DNA of 64,000 nucleotides from Niastella vici (GTDB taxonomy: Bacteria; Bacteroidota; Bacteroidia; Chitinophagales; Chitinophagaceae), in the NCBI RefSeq assembly GCF_002077945.1, contig NZ_LVYD01000049.1, forward strand, positions 124,001-188,000, in the 5' to 3' direction. Numbering within the stretch: the first letter of the stretch is position 1; each line of letters begins with the position of its first letter. Below are positions 42,538 through 52,696 of the stretch, one piece after another. A program made the translations under genes and the position numbers. Under the pieces are notes generated by a model. That model was not told the DNA's origin, ran no database searches, and saw only the letters and a program-made list of their open reading frames with translations.

Positions 42538-44964
42538 TTACTCATTTTTTAAAGCTGCGACCGGGTTAGCAATGGCGGCTTTTATCGTTTGAAAACTTAC
42601 GGTAACCACCGCTATCAATGCGGCCAGTGCGCCGGCCATTACGAATACCCACCAGCTGATATTGGTACGGTAGGCAAAGTCCTGCAACCAGGTATGCATC
42701 ACCCACCAGGCCAGCGGAAAGGCAATAAGGGCTGCAATGACAACCAGTTTCAGAAAATCTTTCGACAGCATGGCCGTAATGTGGCTTACCGTAGCGCCCA
42801 GCACTTTTCGAATGCCGATCTCTTTGGTGCGCTGCTCTGCTGCATAAGCGGCCAATCCGAACAAACCCAGGCAGGCAATTAAAATGGCCAGGGCCGAAAA
42901 GGAAATGGCAATGATGCCCATCCGTTGTTCAGTACGGTATATATTATTGAAGTCTTCGTTCATGAAGGAATAGTTAAACGGCTCGCCCGGCACCATGGCT
43001 TTGTATTTTCTTTCAATTTGCGCCACCAGGCGATGGATATCGGTGCTATGTACGCGCAGGGCTATATTCCCCGGATGTTGTCCTAATAATAACGACAGGG
43101 GCGTTACCTGTTGCCGTAAGCTGCTGAAATTAAAATTCTTTACAATGCCAATTATATGCAGGGTACTTACATTTTTGGGGTTGTTCAGGTCGGAGATAAA
43201 ATACAGGTTTTTCCCAATGGGGTCGCTAAAGCCATACATCTTTGCGGCCACCTCGTTAATGATGATGCCCGAAGAATCTGTTGGAAATTCTTTAGAAAAA
43301 TTCCTTCCGGCTACCAGCTCCATACCCAGGGTTGGGATATATTGATCATCTACATCCCAGGTTTGCATCGATACGGCATTTTTCTGATCAAGCGTAGGAT
43401 CAGCAAACACGGGGTTATCATTTCGCCAGCCATTCGTAGGTAAGTAATCGGCTATGGTAGCATTTTCAACGCCGGGAAATTTTACCACTTCATCCCGGAA
43501 AGTTTTTGCCTGGCTGCCCAATGGGTGGGTGTTATGGATCACCAACACCTGCTCGCGGTTAAAACCTGGTTTATGCGATTGAATATAATGCAATTGTTTA
43601 TAGATCACCATAGTGGCAATAATGAGCACAATGGAGATCGCAAACTGGAACACGACGAGCCCGCTGCGTAACCAGCTTGTTTTAAAACCTGCAGCCAGCT
43701 TGCCTTTGATCACCTGTATGGGTTTGAAAGCCGATAAATAAAAAGCAGGATAGCTGCCCGCCAGCAAACCGGTGATCAATACCAATAATACCAGTACAGG
43801 TAACAACCAGGGATCAACGAGCAAATTCAGTTTGATGTCTTTTGCCGCCAGCTGGTTAAAGTAGGGGAGCATGGTCCAGGCCAGCACCAGGGCCAGCAAC
43901 ATGGCCATACTGCTGATGAGCAGGCTTTCGGTAAGGAATTGTTTTACCAGGTTGGCTTTTAAAGAACCCAGTACTTTTCGTACACCCACTTCCCGGGCGC
44001 GGTTAGCCGAACGGGCGGTTGACAGGTTCATGAAGTTAACGCAGGCGATCAGCAGAATAAAGAAAGCGATGGCCGAGAAAATATATACATACTGAATATC
44101 GCTGTTGGCGCGCAATTCGGCCTCTTTATTTGAATACAGGTGAATGCTGGTAAGCGGGGTTAAGTGATGCTTTTCATAATTCCCGCTTTTTTTAAACTCG
44201 TCCATATTGATCGACATATACTGCATCACCTGCGGACCAATATATTTTTCAACCAGCGCATCAAATTGCGCTTCGAGCTGTTTTGGATCGGCGCCTTCCT
44301 TTAATAGAATATAGGTGTTGAAGTTATTGCTTAACCAGTTGTTAGCCCGGCTTTCGGCCCGGGTTGATAAGGAAACGAAGAAATCGTAATTGAAATGCGA
44401 TTGGGATGGAACATCTTTTATAACGCCGGTGATGGTATAATGTTCATGGTTATTAATAAGGAGGCTTCGGCCCGCTGCCTGTGTGGTGTTGAAGTATTTA
44501 CGGGCTATTGTTTCGGTGATCACAACACTGTTAGGCTCGCGCAGGGCCGTTTGCGGATCGCCATCGAGCATGGGCAGCGTAAATACATCGAACAGGGTTG
44601 AATCGGCATACACCACATGTTCTTCCTGAACATTTTCAGCACCCTTTTTTATAAGCAGGCCACCGGCACTGCGGAACCGCACATACTGTTCTACCTGCGG
44701 ATAATCTTTTTTCAGCGTTGGGCCCATGGGGTCGGTCGCTGTGGCCAGCACAAAATGATTGCCGCCAAATTTTATGTCGGCATCCACCCGGTAAATACGG
44801 TCGGCTTTTTTATTGTAACGGTCATAACCAAGCTCATCGAGCACAAACAGCATAATGAGCAAACAGGTGGCCAGTCCAATAGCCAGCCCTATTATATTGA
44901 TGGCCGAGAAACCCTTGCTTTTCCAAAGGTTCCTAAAGGCAATTTTAAGATAGTTCTTTAACAT
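42538..44964 (-). CDS. ABC transporter permease, double FtsX/MacB_PCD type (permease 5)
   Basis: The 808-aa permease contains two MacB-like halves. It starts with a membrane helix (FSAINIIGLAIGLATCLLIML), has a periplasmic core (about 45-270), three helices with the FtsX signature VNFMNLSTARSANRAREVGVRK (written here in part; residues about 305-326), a second helix and core (about 430-690), and a final FtsX triplet with RTKEIGIRKVLGATVSHI near residue 725. It ends in ANPVAALKNE. Such proteins, with a LolD-like ATPase, pull or push substrates in the periplasm. It is the last of five similar genes and has the same 3' hairpin as permeases 1 and 2. Confidence 0.93.
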   Translation of the reverse strand: MLKNYLKIAFRNLWKSKGFSAINIIGLAIGLATCLLIMLFVLDELGYDRYNKKADRIYRVDADIKFGGNHFVLATATDPMGPTLKKDYPQVEQYVRFRSAGGLLIKKGAENVQEEHVVYADSTLFDVFTLPMLDGDPQTALREPNSVVITETIARKYFNTTQAAGRSLLINNHEHYTITGVIKDVPSQSHFNYDFFVSLSTRAESRANNWLSNNFNTYILLKEGADPKQLEAQFDALVEKYIGPQVMQYMSINMDEFKKSGNYEKHHLTPLTSIHLYSNKEAELRANSDIQYVYIFSAIAFFILLIACVNFMNLSTARSANRAREVGVRKVLGSLKANLVKQFLTESLLISSMAMLLALVLAWTMLPYFNQLAAKDIKLNLLVDPWLLPVLVLLVLITGLLAGSYPAFYLSAFKPIQVIKGKLAAGFKTSWLRSGLVVFQFAISIVLIIATMVIYKQLHYIQSHKPGFNREQVLVIHNTHPLGSQAKTFRDEVVKFPGVENATIADYLPTNGWRNDNPVFADPTLDQKNAVSMQTWDVDDQYIPTLGMELVAGRNFSKEFPTDSSGIIINEVAAKMYGFSDPIGKNLYFISDLNNPKNVSTLHIIGIVKNFNFSSLRQQVTPLSLLLGQHPGNIALRVHSTDIHRLVAQIERKYKAMVPGEPFNYSFMNEDFNNIYRTEQRMGIIAISFSALAILIACLGLFGLAAYAAEQRTKEIGIRKVLGATVSHITAMLSKDFLKLVVIAALIAFPLAWWVMHTWLQDFAYRTNISWWVFVMAGALAALIAVVTVSFQTIKAAIANPVAALKNE

Positions 44965-45001
44965 ACGCTTATTCTTGGTTGTTACATTTATAGGTTATAT
45001 T

Positions 45002-45117
45002 CTGTTACCAGTTGCCCGTTCCCGGTTTCCGGGTATTAATTTTCGGGCAGTCCGACTTTTGGCAGAAAGCCATAAAATTTATGGTCCCGGTAACCGGTAT
45101 CTGGTAACAGGTAACTG
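45002..45117. repeat. Heptamer repeat arms (TGTTACC/GGTAACA type)
   Basis: The left arm is TGTTACC, AGTTGCC, CGTTCCC, GGTTTCC (45003-45030). The right arm is CGGTAAC, CGGTATC, TGGTAAC, AGGTAAC (about 45088-45115). Both keep the 7-base period and are complementary. It fills the gap between permeases 4 and 5. Confidence 0.7.
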
Positions 45118-47529
45118 TCATTCGCTTCTCAATGCTTTCACCGGGTTCGCCAGCGAAGCCCTTATAGCTTTATAACCCACCGTTATCCATGCAATCAGTA
45201 TGGAACCGGTAATGGCAACTATAAAGAACCAGCCGCTCAGTGATATACGATATACAAAATTATTCAGCCAGGTATGCATCATATACCAGGCAACAGGTAC
45301 GGCAATAAAGAAGGAGATGATGATCAAAATGGTGAATTCTTTTGAGAACAGTTTCAGCAGGCTGGCCACCGAAGCGCCCAGCACTTTTCGAATACCTACT
45401 TCTTTTGTTTTTTGCACGGCCATAAACGAAACCAGTCCATACAAACCTAAACAGGAAATAAAAATGGCAAGCCCGGCGAATATCTTATACAGCAATGACA
45501 ACTGTTCTTCCTGCTGATAAAATTTCGCAATATCTTCATCAAAGAAGGAAGGGGCAAACGCGTAGTCGGGGTAGAACTGTGCCCATATTTTTTGAATGGC
45601 TTCGCGGGTATGCGGCAGTTGATGGGTGCGTAACTTGATGGCCGTAAGGAATTGAAAGCTTTTATTGCTCGTGATCATCAACGGCTTTATTTCTTCCCGC
45701 AGTGAATTGGTCTTGAAATCCTGCATTACACCCACAATGGGCAGCCATTTGTTGCGGCCCATTCGAATTTCTTTACCAATGGCATCGTTGGCATTCTTTA
45801 TACCCAGTTTCTTCAGCAAGGTTTCATTAACCATGGCTTCGCGGCTGGTATCGCATTCGGCAGCAGCCTGGCCGGCTATAAGATGAACCCCAAACGTTTT
45901 GATATAATCTGCATCAGCAAACTTCAGCGTAACCTGAAATTTTTCATCGGGCTGGTGGTTGTAAGCAAAATTCGAAGACCAGGTATTGTCGGAAGAAGGT
46001 GCATCGCTGTTGAAACTTACCGATTGCACGCCCGGCACCTGTAACAATTGTTGTTTAAAGGCCATCTGTTTCGACTGAATAAGGCTGTCGCCATTACTGC
46101 TCAATACCAGTACGCCTTCCTTGTTAACGCCGAGGTCGGCTTTGCTGATAAAGTTCATTTGGCTAACTGCTACAGCCGTTGCAATGATGAGCACTTGTGA
46201 AATGGTAAACTGCATCACCACTAATCCTCTTCGTAACGATACTCCCCGTACGCTGGCCGATACCATTTTGTTCTTCAATGCCGTAATGGGGTTGAACTTC
46301 GACAACACAAAAGAAGGATACAAACCAGCCAGTAATATAACAACCAAACCCATAGCCAGCATCATGCCCATTGTTTTGGGCGTGAACAGGGTGAGCGGTT
46401 CCTTTATGCTCGCGATATGTTTTATATAAGGTAATACTATCCAGGCAATACCCATAGCCAAAATAACCGACAGGCAAACGATCACCGCAGTTTCGCTCAT
46501 GATCTGTGCAAACAGCTGACTGCGGTTACTGCCCAGCACTTTTCGGATGCCCACTTCTCTTGACCGGTTTACCGACAATGCCGTTGACAGGTTGATGAAG
46601 TTTACACAGGCCATCAAAATGATGAACAGGCCTATGAGCGATAAGGTAAGCAGGGTGGTTTTACTGGTTACATGATCGCCAAGCGTTTCAAAGCGGCGGT
46701 CGAAATGAATAGTGCCCAGCGGTTGCAGAAAATTCCTTTTTACCGAATTGGTCTGCATTACATCATAGTGGCGTTTGCTGAATTGTAACAGGGCTTTATC
46801 GATGTCGGCCGCTTTGGCAGCCGGCGATAGCAGGGCAAATACATTAAAGTTGCTGCTGGTGGTGTTCCAGTTGTCAGCATGATTATACGCACTGCCATAT
46901 TGTTTCAGGGTTTCATAAGAAACCAGCACTGACAGGGGAAGGTCGGTATTGGCCGGAACATTTTTCAGGATCCCGCTTACTTTCAGCGTTATGGCGTTAT
47001 CGAGCACCATCGTTTTGCCCATGGCCTGTTGCCAGTTGCCAAAATACGTGGTGGCGGTTCTTTCATCAAGCACTATATTGTTGGGATCTTTTAACGCATC
47101 GGCGCCACCGACCAGCCAGTCGTAATGAAATATGTTGAAGATCTCCGGCTCAATGAAAAAGATGCCTGATTTCAGAATGAATTTGTTGCCCGTTGCATTA
47201 CCGGCTGATGGTACGGTGACCTGACTGCCATATATTGATTTCAGCGCGCCGAATTGTATGTTGGGAAGATCGGTGCGCAACGCTTTCAATGCAGCCACCG
47301 GTACACCTGAGTTATACGTGATGTCCTTATCAAATTTATCCTGCGTAACCACCCGGTATATGCGGTCATAATTGGGTTGAAACCTATCGTAGCTCATTTC
47401 GTATTGCACTACGATAAACAGGAGTAAACTGGCCGCTATACCTATCGACAGGCCGGTTATATTGATGAGCGAAAAAGCCTTGTTGCGAATAATGCTTCGC
47501 CAGGCGGTTTTGAAATAATTTTTAAACAT
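45118..47529 (-). CDS. ABC transporter permease, double FtsX/MacB_PCD type (permease 4)
   Basis: The 803-aa protein has the same two-halves layout as its neighbours. The first helix is FSLINITGLSIGIAASLLLFI and the first FtsX block has NLSTALSVNRSREVGIRKVL (residues about 318-337). The second periplasmic core follows, and the last block has KTKEVGIRKVLGASVASLL near residue 715. It ends in ANPVKALRSE, closer to permease 3 (ANPVKSLRTE) than to the ALKNE-ending copies 1, 2 and 5, and it lacks their 3' hairpin. This points to two subgroups among the five. It is part of a single minus-strand run from the HlyD-type gene onward. Confidence 0.92.
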   Translation of the reverse strand: MFKNYFKTAWRSIIRNKAFSLINITGLSIGIAASLLLFIVVQYEMSYDRFQPNYDRIYRVVTQDKFDKDITYNSGVPVAALKALRTDLPNIQFGALKSIYGSQVTVPSAGNATGNKFILKSGIFFIEPEIFNIFHYDWLVGGADALKDPNNIVLDERTATTYFGNWQQAMGKTMVLDNAITLKVSGILKNVPANTDLPLSVLVSYETLKQYGSAYNHADNWNTTSSNFNVFALLSPAAKAADIDKALLQFSKRHYDVMQTNSVKRNFLQPLGTIHFDRRFETLGDHVTSKTTLLTLSLIGLFIILMACVNFINLSTALSVNRSREVGIRKVLGSNRSQLFAQIMSETAVIVCLSVILAMGIAWIVLPYIKHIASIKEPLTLFTPKTMGMMLAMGLVVILLAGLYPSFVLSKFNPITALKNKMVSASVRGVSLRRGLVVMQFTISQVLIIATAVAVSQMNFISKADLGVNKEGVLVLSSNGDSLIQSKQMAFKQQLLQVPGVQSVSFNSDAPSSDNTWSSNFAYNHQPDEKFQVTLKFADADYIKTFGVHLIAGQAAAECDTSREAMVNETLLKKLGIKNANDAIGKEIRMGRNKWLPIVGVMQDFKTNSLREEIKPLMITSNKSFQFLTAIKLRTHQLPHTREAIQKIWAQFYPDYAFAPSFFDEDIAKFYQQEEQLSLLYKIFAGLAIFISCLGLYGLVSFMAVQKTKEVGIRKVLGASVASLLKLFSKEFTILIIISFFIAVPVAWYMMHTWLNNFVYRISLSGWFFIVAITGSILIAWITVGYKAIRASLANPVKALRSE

Positions 47530-47587
47530 ATGAAAAACAGGTTTCTTCAGTTTATGATTGTTTCATTTGCCTTTCATAGGGCCTTCG

Positions 47588-47666
47588 TGAAACGGCAAAC
47601 GGCAAACGTGAAAGAAGACCGCGGTTACGGTTTTACGTTTCACGTTTCACTTTTCACGTTTCACGA
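47588..47666. repeat. Heptamer repeat arms (AAACGGC/TTTCACG type)
   Basis: The left arm is AAACGGC, AAACGGC, AAACGTG, AAAG. The right arm is TTTCACG, TTTCACT, TTTCACG, TTTCACG. Period 7 with complementary arms, in the gap between permeases 3 and 4. Confidence 0.7.
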
Positions 47667-47667
47667 T

Positions 47668-50061
47668 TTATTCGGTTCGCAAGCTCTTTACCGGGTTGGC
47701 CACTGCTGCCCTGAAGGCCTGCACACTGATTGTTATAATGGCTATCAGCAGTGCCAATATGCCGGCAACGGCGAATATCCACCAGCTTATTTGGGTACGG
47801 TAAGCAAAATCATTGAGCCATTTATGCATAAAATACCAGGCAACCGGCGAGGCAATAAAGAAGGAAATGATCACCAGCTTCAAAAACTCTTTTGATAACA
47901 GGTTGATGATATTTGATACAGATGCGCCCATTACTTTTCTGATGCCTATTTCGCGGGTACGTTGCATAGTGCTGTACGATGCCAGTCCCAGCAAACCCAG
48001 GCAGGAAATAAAGATGGCCAGGGCGGCAAAGTTCAGGAACAAGCGGCCAAAGCGTTCTTCACTGCGGTATTGCCGGTCAAAGAATTCATCGAGGAAATAA
48101 TAGCTGAAAGGCCGGTTAGGGATGCTGGTTTTAAATTGTTTTTCAATGTCAGCAATGGTACCCTTTATACCTGCCTGGTTCACCTTAACTGATATTAAAC
48201 CCATGCGGGGCCATTCCATACGCAGGCACAATGGTTTAATGGGGTTCTGCAGTGATTTATAATGAAAGTCTTTTATCACCCCAACGATCTTTCCTTCACG
48301 GCCCCATTGTTTAAACCGTTTGCCAATGGCCTGGTCGGGCGAACGATAGCCAAGCGTACGCACGGCTGCTTCGTTCAGGATCAACGCCTGGGTGGTATCT
48401 GTTTTAAATTCCCTGTTATAAGGCCGGCCTGCCGCCATTTTTATATTGTAAAGGGGAATGTAATCGAAATCCACAAAGTACACATCGAGGTTGGTGATCT
48501 GCAGATCCCCTTTAATATTCTCCACTTCTGAATAAGCGCCCGCGTAGCCACTGCCCGGCACGCTGCCCGATAAGGAAACCGCTTTTACGTTTGGTAAACG
48601 CGAAATTGCCTGTTTCAAAGCCTCCCTGTTCTTATCCTCGTTTGTATCAATTACCAGTACCTGGTCTTTATTAAAGCCCAGGCTCTGGTTGCGCATATAA
48701 CGCATTTGCGAATACACAATGATAGTGCCTATGATCAATGCGGTAGATATGGCAAATTGTGAAATAACAAGGGTTTTGCGCAGGGTGGCCCCGCGCGAAC
48801 TGGTTGCATAGCGGCCTTTCAACACTTCTATGGGGTTAAAAGACGATAATATAAATGCCGGGTAAATGCCTGCAAGCAAACCTATTACAAGGGAGGTTGC
48901 TAAGATCAGTAACAGCAAACCGGGATTTTCAAATATGCCTTTGCTGATGGTTTTACCGGCCAGTTCATTGAATGCAGGCAAAAGCAACGCTGCCAGGCCC
49001 AGAGTTAACAGGAACGCTATTAAACAAATGATCACCGATTCACCGATGAACTGCCGGGCCAGTTGGCCTTTTATAGCCCCGGCTACTTTCCGTATCCCAA
49101 CTTCCTTAGCCCTTTCCGATGCCCTTGCTGTGGTAAGGTTAATGAAGTTAATACAGGCGATAATGAGGATAAATGCAGCTATGATAGAAAAAATATAAAC
49201 ATTTTTAATATTCCCCGACGACTTACTGCTCCCTAAATCCCCACGGGTTGAATGCAGGTACACATCTTTCAATTTTTCTAACAACACAGTAGGATACATC
49301 TGGATCTGTTTCATCTCTTCTCCATTCCACTTTTCCAGAAAAGCTGGAAACTTCTTTTGCAGGGCCTGTGCGTTAGTGCCTGGCTTAAGCAGTAAATACG
49401 CATAAGGACCATAATTGCCCCACTGGTTATCGAGGTCTTTCGCCCATTCAGCTGTTAAGGTGCACATTGATAATACTACATCGCTTTTTATCTGCGAGTT
49501 TTCAGGCATATCTTTCATTATGCCTGTTACTGTGGCCGGTACCGCCCCGCCCGTTATCAATAGGGTTTTACCAAACGCATCGTCTTTCCCGAAATATTTT
49601 TTAGCTGCTGTTTCCGATAGTACTACGCTAAAGGGGTGTATTAATGCAGTACGTACATCTCCCCTGATCAACCGGAAATTAAATATTTGAAAGAATGCTG
49701 AATCGGCCCATATGGCGCCTTCTTCCATGAATTTAATATCGTCTTTTCTAAACAATACATTGTCAGGGTTCACGCGGGTATATGCTTCCACTTCAGGAAA
49801 ATCGAGCTTTGCGTGAGGGGCAACCGGCCAGGCCGGACCACTGGTAGGAATTAGTTCTGTAGGTGTTTTCAGGTCTGTTACGATCCGGTATATACGATCG
49901 GCTTTTGTATGAAAAGAATCATAGCTTAATTCAAAGCGTACATACAGGAAGATCAGTAAACAGGCCGTCATGCCTACGGCTAATCCCATGATATTGATAA
50001 AGGAGAATACCCGGTGGCGCCACAGGTTTCGAAATGCGATCTTGAAATAGTTCTTTAACAT
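47668..50061 (-). CDS. ABC transporter permease, double FtsX/MacB_PCD type (permease 3)
   Basis: The 797-aa permease shows an N-terminal helix (FSFINIMGLAVGMTACLLIFL), a periplasmic core and a first FtsX block with NLTTARASERAKEVGIRKVA (residues about 308-327). A second helix (TLVISQFAISTALIIGTIIV), a second core and a last block with RTREIGIRKVMGASVSNII near residue 710 follow. All parts expected for an active MacB-like permease are there. The C-terminus ANPVKSLRTE groups it with permease 4. Its stop codon follows directly on a TTTCACG repeat arm, only one base away, so the repeat borders the coding region. Confidence 0.92.
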   Translation of the reverse strand: MLKNYFKIAFRNLWRHRVFSFINIMGLAVGMTACLLIFLYVRFELSYDSFHTKADRIYRIVTDLKTPTELIPTSGPAWPVAPHAKLDFPEVEAYTRVNPDNVLFRKDDIKFMEEGAIWADSAFFQIFNFRLIRGDVRTALIHPFSVVLSETAAKKYFGKDDAFGKTLLITGGAVPATVTGIMKDMPENSQIKSDVVLSMCTLTAEWAKDLDNQWGNYGPYAYLLLKPGTNAQALQKKFPAFLEKWNGEEMKQIQMYPTVLLEKLKDVYLHSTRGDLGSSKSSGNIKNVYIFSIIAAFILIIACINFINLTTARASERAKEVGIRKVAGAIKGQLARQFIGESVIICLIAFLLTLGLAALLLPAFNELAGKTISKGIFENPGLLLLILATSLVIGLLAGIYPAFILSSFNPIEVLKGRYATSSRGATLRKTLVISQFAISTALIIGTIIVYSQMRYMRNQSLGFNKDQVLVIDTNEDKNREALKQAISRLPNVKAVSLSGSVPGSGYAGAYSEVENIKGDLQITNLDVYFVDFDYIPLYNIKMAAGRPYNREFKTDTTQALILNEAAVRTLGYRSPDQAIGKRFKQWGREGKIVGVIKDFHYKSLQNPIKPLCLRMEWPRMGLISVKVNQAGIKGTIADIEKQFKTSIPNRPFSYYFLDEFFDRQYRSEERFGRLFLNFAALAIFISCLGLLGLASYSTMQRTREIGIRKVMGASVSNIINLLSKEFLKLVIISFFIASPVAWYFMHKWLNDFAYRTQISWWIFAVAGILALLIAIITISVQAFRAAVANPVKSLRTE

Positions 50062-50125
50062 GGCTTTATTGTTAACTATTATTCTCTAATTGACTGGTTG
50101 TTTTATTCCCGTTCTCCAACTCTTT

Positions 50126-50143
50126 ATCCCGCTATTCGCGGAA
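50126..50143. repeat. 3' hairpin of permease genes, copy 2
   Basis: ATCCCGC...GCGGAA, a slightly broken version of the ATCCCGC/GCGGGAT hairpin, lies about 30 bases after the stop codon of permease 2. Flanking bases between the hairpin and the stop codon are also conserved. Confidence 0.6.
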
Positions 50144-50170
50144 CCTCCTCATAAGGTTTCCCCAAAAAAA

Positions 50171-52588
50171 TCACTCATTTTTTAAAGCTACGACCGGGTT
50201 GGCCAGCGCCGCCCTTACTGCCTGAAAACTGATGGTAGTAACGGCAACAAGTATGGCAAAAAAGCCGGTGAGGGCAAATACCCACCAGGTAATATTGATA
50301 CGCCAGGCATATGCCTGCAACCAGTTGTGCATGCAATACCAGGCGAGGGGAGAGGCGATCACCAGGGCTACCGCTATCAGCTTTATAAAATCTTTTGACA
50401 ACAACCCCACCACCTGGCTTACTGTGGCGCCCATTACTTTTCTTATGCCGATCTCTTTGGTGCGGTTAATGGCCGTTAACGCTGCCAGCCCAAACAAACC
50501 CAAACAGGCCAGGAAAATGGAAATGCCGCCAGCCCAACCTGCAATGGCGCTCCAGCGTTCTTCCGATCTGTAAAACGCATCGAACTTTTCATCTACAAAG
50601 CTGTACTCGAATGGCGCATCGGGCACCAGCTGTTTCCAGGTATTGTTGAGCAGCGCCAGTTTGGTAGCGGGGTCTCCGGCTGTGAGCCGTACAAAAAAAC
50701 GGGAAGCATTTAAATTGGCCGGGCGGTAAAATAGCTGCGGCCTAACCGCCCGCGTAAGGTCTTCAAAGTTGAAATCGTGCGCCACGCCAATGATCGTTTG
50801 TGGCTTTCTTCCATTTCCTTTTCCTTCAACCAATTGTTTACCCAATGCATCTGTTATGGTGGTGCCCAGTACATCACGTACCAATGCTTCATTTACAATA
50901 ATGGCGTTCGTACTGTCTGAGGCAAGGGCGGCATTAAAATTCCGTCCGGCTATTATTTGCATGCCCATCGCATTCAAAAAATTATAATCGCCGGGGTATT
51001 CAATAACGCCTGTCACTTCGCCCTTGTAATTACGATATCCCCGGCCCATTTGGCCTTCGTTTGAACCCAGTCCCATTTCAGCTGCCGTTACGCTTACAAT
51101 GCCGGTATTTGATTCAATGGCCTGTTTATACAGGGGATATATTTTTTTTGAATCGATGCTTCCGGTATTGATCATCACCACGTTCTCTTTATTAAAACCG
51201 ATATTCTTTGACCGCATGAACGATAGCTGCTGTAAAATGATGATGGTTGAAATGATCAATCCTATCGAAAGCACAAATTGTAAGGTTACCAGGGAACGGG
51301 TGAACAGGTTGGAGCCGCCCACACGTATTTTGCTTTTCAGCACTTCTACCGGTTTAAATGCCGATAGCACCAGGGCAGGATAACTGCCGGCCAGCAAGCC
51401 TGCCAATACTGTTAAACCGGTCAACAGCCAGCAGAGTTCGGGGAAACGGGTGAGTGAAAAGTGCAGCTCGCGATCGGCGAGCTGATTGAACAGCGGCAAC
51501 AGCGTATAGGCCAGTACCAGTCCGGCAACGGCCGAGAACACACTAAGCAGCAGCGATTCTGCCAAAAATTGTCCCATCAATTGTTTGCGCTGGCTGCCCA
51601 TTACTTTTCTTAACCCGATCTCTTTGGCCCGCCCTGCCGAGCGGCCAATAGCGAGGGTGGTGAAATTAATACAGGCTATTATCAAAACGGCGGCGGCAAT
51701 GGTGATCAGTATCCAGATGTTCCGGGGATTATTACCTCCTTCTACCTGCGGGTTCATATGAATATCACGCAGCGGTTGTAAGCGAAAGCTCGCCTGCACG
51801 GCCTCCTTTTCTTTTTTAGCTTTTGGCCGTTCATCGGGCAAATATTTTAGCCTGAATAACGCCAGTCGTTTGCGTTCACCGGCCAGGCGGCTGCCGGGTT
51901 TCAATTGCACGAACGCTTCCATGCCAATGGTCATATGCCAGTTATTGCTGCTTTCCTGCACCATGGTCGTTTGGGCAAAATGCTCAAAATTGCACAGGAT
52001 ATTAAACTGTACCGATGAGTTGGCAGGTATGTTTTCTGCAACGCCGCTGATCGTAAAAGGTTCAAACGCCGTATCGGTCTTTATCTCGAGCGCTTTTCCA
52101 ACTACATTGGTGGTGCCAAATAATTGCAGGGCTTTTTCTTTCGTAAGTACAATATGCCGGGGATCCTGCAACACAGTCTGGCTATTGCCATACAAAAGGG
52201 GAAAGGAAAATACATGAAAGATATCTTTATCGGCAAAGGTGATAGAGGTATGAAAAACATTGTTATTTACCCGGGCCAAACAACCTGTTCCTCTCATGCG
52301 TACGGCATACTCCACATCGGGAAAATCTTTTTTCATAGCCGGGGCAACAGGCGTACATACCGAGCCGCTTCCACCGGCTTCGCGGCCTTCGCCTTCCCAC
52401 CATTCAACAATGCGGTATATGCGGTTGGCATTTGTATGAAACCGGTCGTAGCTGAATTCATTCACTGCATACAACAGGAACAAACTAAAGCAGGCAATGC
52501 CTATTGACAGTCCGGATATATTTATAACCGTCAACACTTTTTGTTGCGCGAGGTTGCGAAGGGCGATCTTGATATAGTGTTTAAGCAT
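50171..52588 (-). CDS. ABC transporter permease, double FtsX/MacB_PCD type (permease 2)
   Basis: The 805-aa permease begins with KVLTVINISGLSIGIACFSL as first helix, carries a first FtsX block with TTLAIGRSAGRAKEIGLRKV (residues about 318-337), a second helix (VTLQFVLSIGLIISTIIIL), and a final block with RTKEIGIRKVMGATVSQVV near residue 720. It ends in ANPVVALKNE. The first periplasmic core has a Cys pair region (GSVCTPVAP ... GTGCLARV) not obvious in the other copies, possibly a disulfide. It shares the 3' conserved hairpin with permeases 1 and 5, which suggests a duplicated unit including downstream DNA. Confidence 0.92.
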   Translation of the reverse strand: MLKHYIKIALRNLAQQKVLTVINISGLSIGIACFSLFLLYAVNEFSYDRFHTNANRIYRIVEWWEGEGREAGGSGSVCTPVAPAMKKDFPDVEYAVRMRGTGCLARVNNNVFHTSITFADKDIFHVFSFPLLYGNSQTVLQDPRHIVLTKEKALQLFGTTNVVGKALEIKTDTAFEPFTISGVAENIPANSSVQFNILCNFEHFAQTTMVQESSNNWHMTIGMEAFVQLKPGSRLAGERKRLALFRLKYLPDERPKAKKEKEAVQASFRLQPLRDIHMNPQVEGGNNPRNIWILITIAAAVLIIACINFTTLAIGRSAGRAKEIGLRKVMGSQRKQLMGQFLAESLLLSVFSAVAGLVLAYTLLPLFNQLADRELHFSLTRFPELCWLLTGLTVLAGLLAGSYPALVLSAFKPVEVLKSKIRVGGSNLFTRSLVTLQFVLSIGLIISTIIILQQLSFMRSKNIGFNKENVVMINTGSIDSKKIYPLYKQAIESNTGIVSVTAAEMGLGSNEGQMGRGYRNYKGEVTGVIEYPGDYNFLNAMGMQIIAGRNFNAALASDSTNAIIVNEALVRDVLGTTITDALGKQLVEGKGNGRKPQTIIGVAHDFNFEDLTRAVRPQLFYRPANLNASRFFVRLTAGDPATKLALLNNTWKQLVPDAPFEYSFVDEKFDAFYRSEERWSAIAGWAGGISIFLACLGLFGLAALTAINRTKEIGIRKVMGATVSQVVGLLSKDFIKLIAVALVIASPLAWYCMHNWLQAYAWRINITWWVFALTGFFAILVAVTTISFQAVRAALANPVVALKNE

Positions 52589-52652
52589 CTCCTTGTATTT
52601 ATTGCTGGTTTTTTTACAGGAACGGGTTCCTTACCCGCTGTGCAGGGGCTTC

Positions 52653-52671
52653 ATCCCGCTATTCGCGGGAT
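52653..52671. repeat. 3' hairpin of permease genes, copy 3
   Basis: Perfect ATCCCGC/GCGGGAT stem with TATTC loop, about 25 bases after the stop codon of permease 1, with the same spacing as copies 1 and 2. Confidence 0.65.
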
Positions 52672-52696
52672 CTCCGTATAAGGTTTACCCGAAAAA

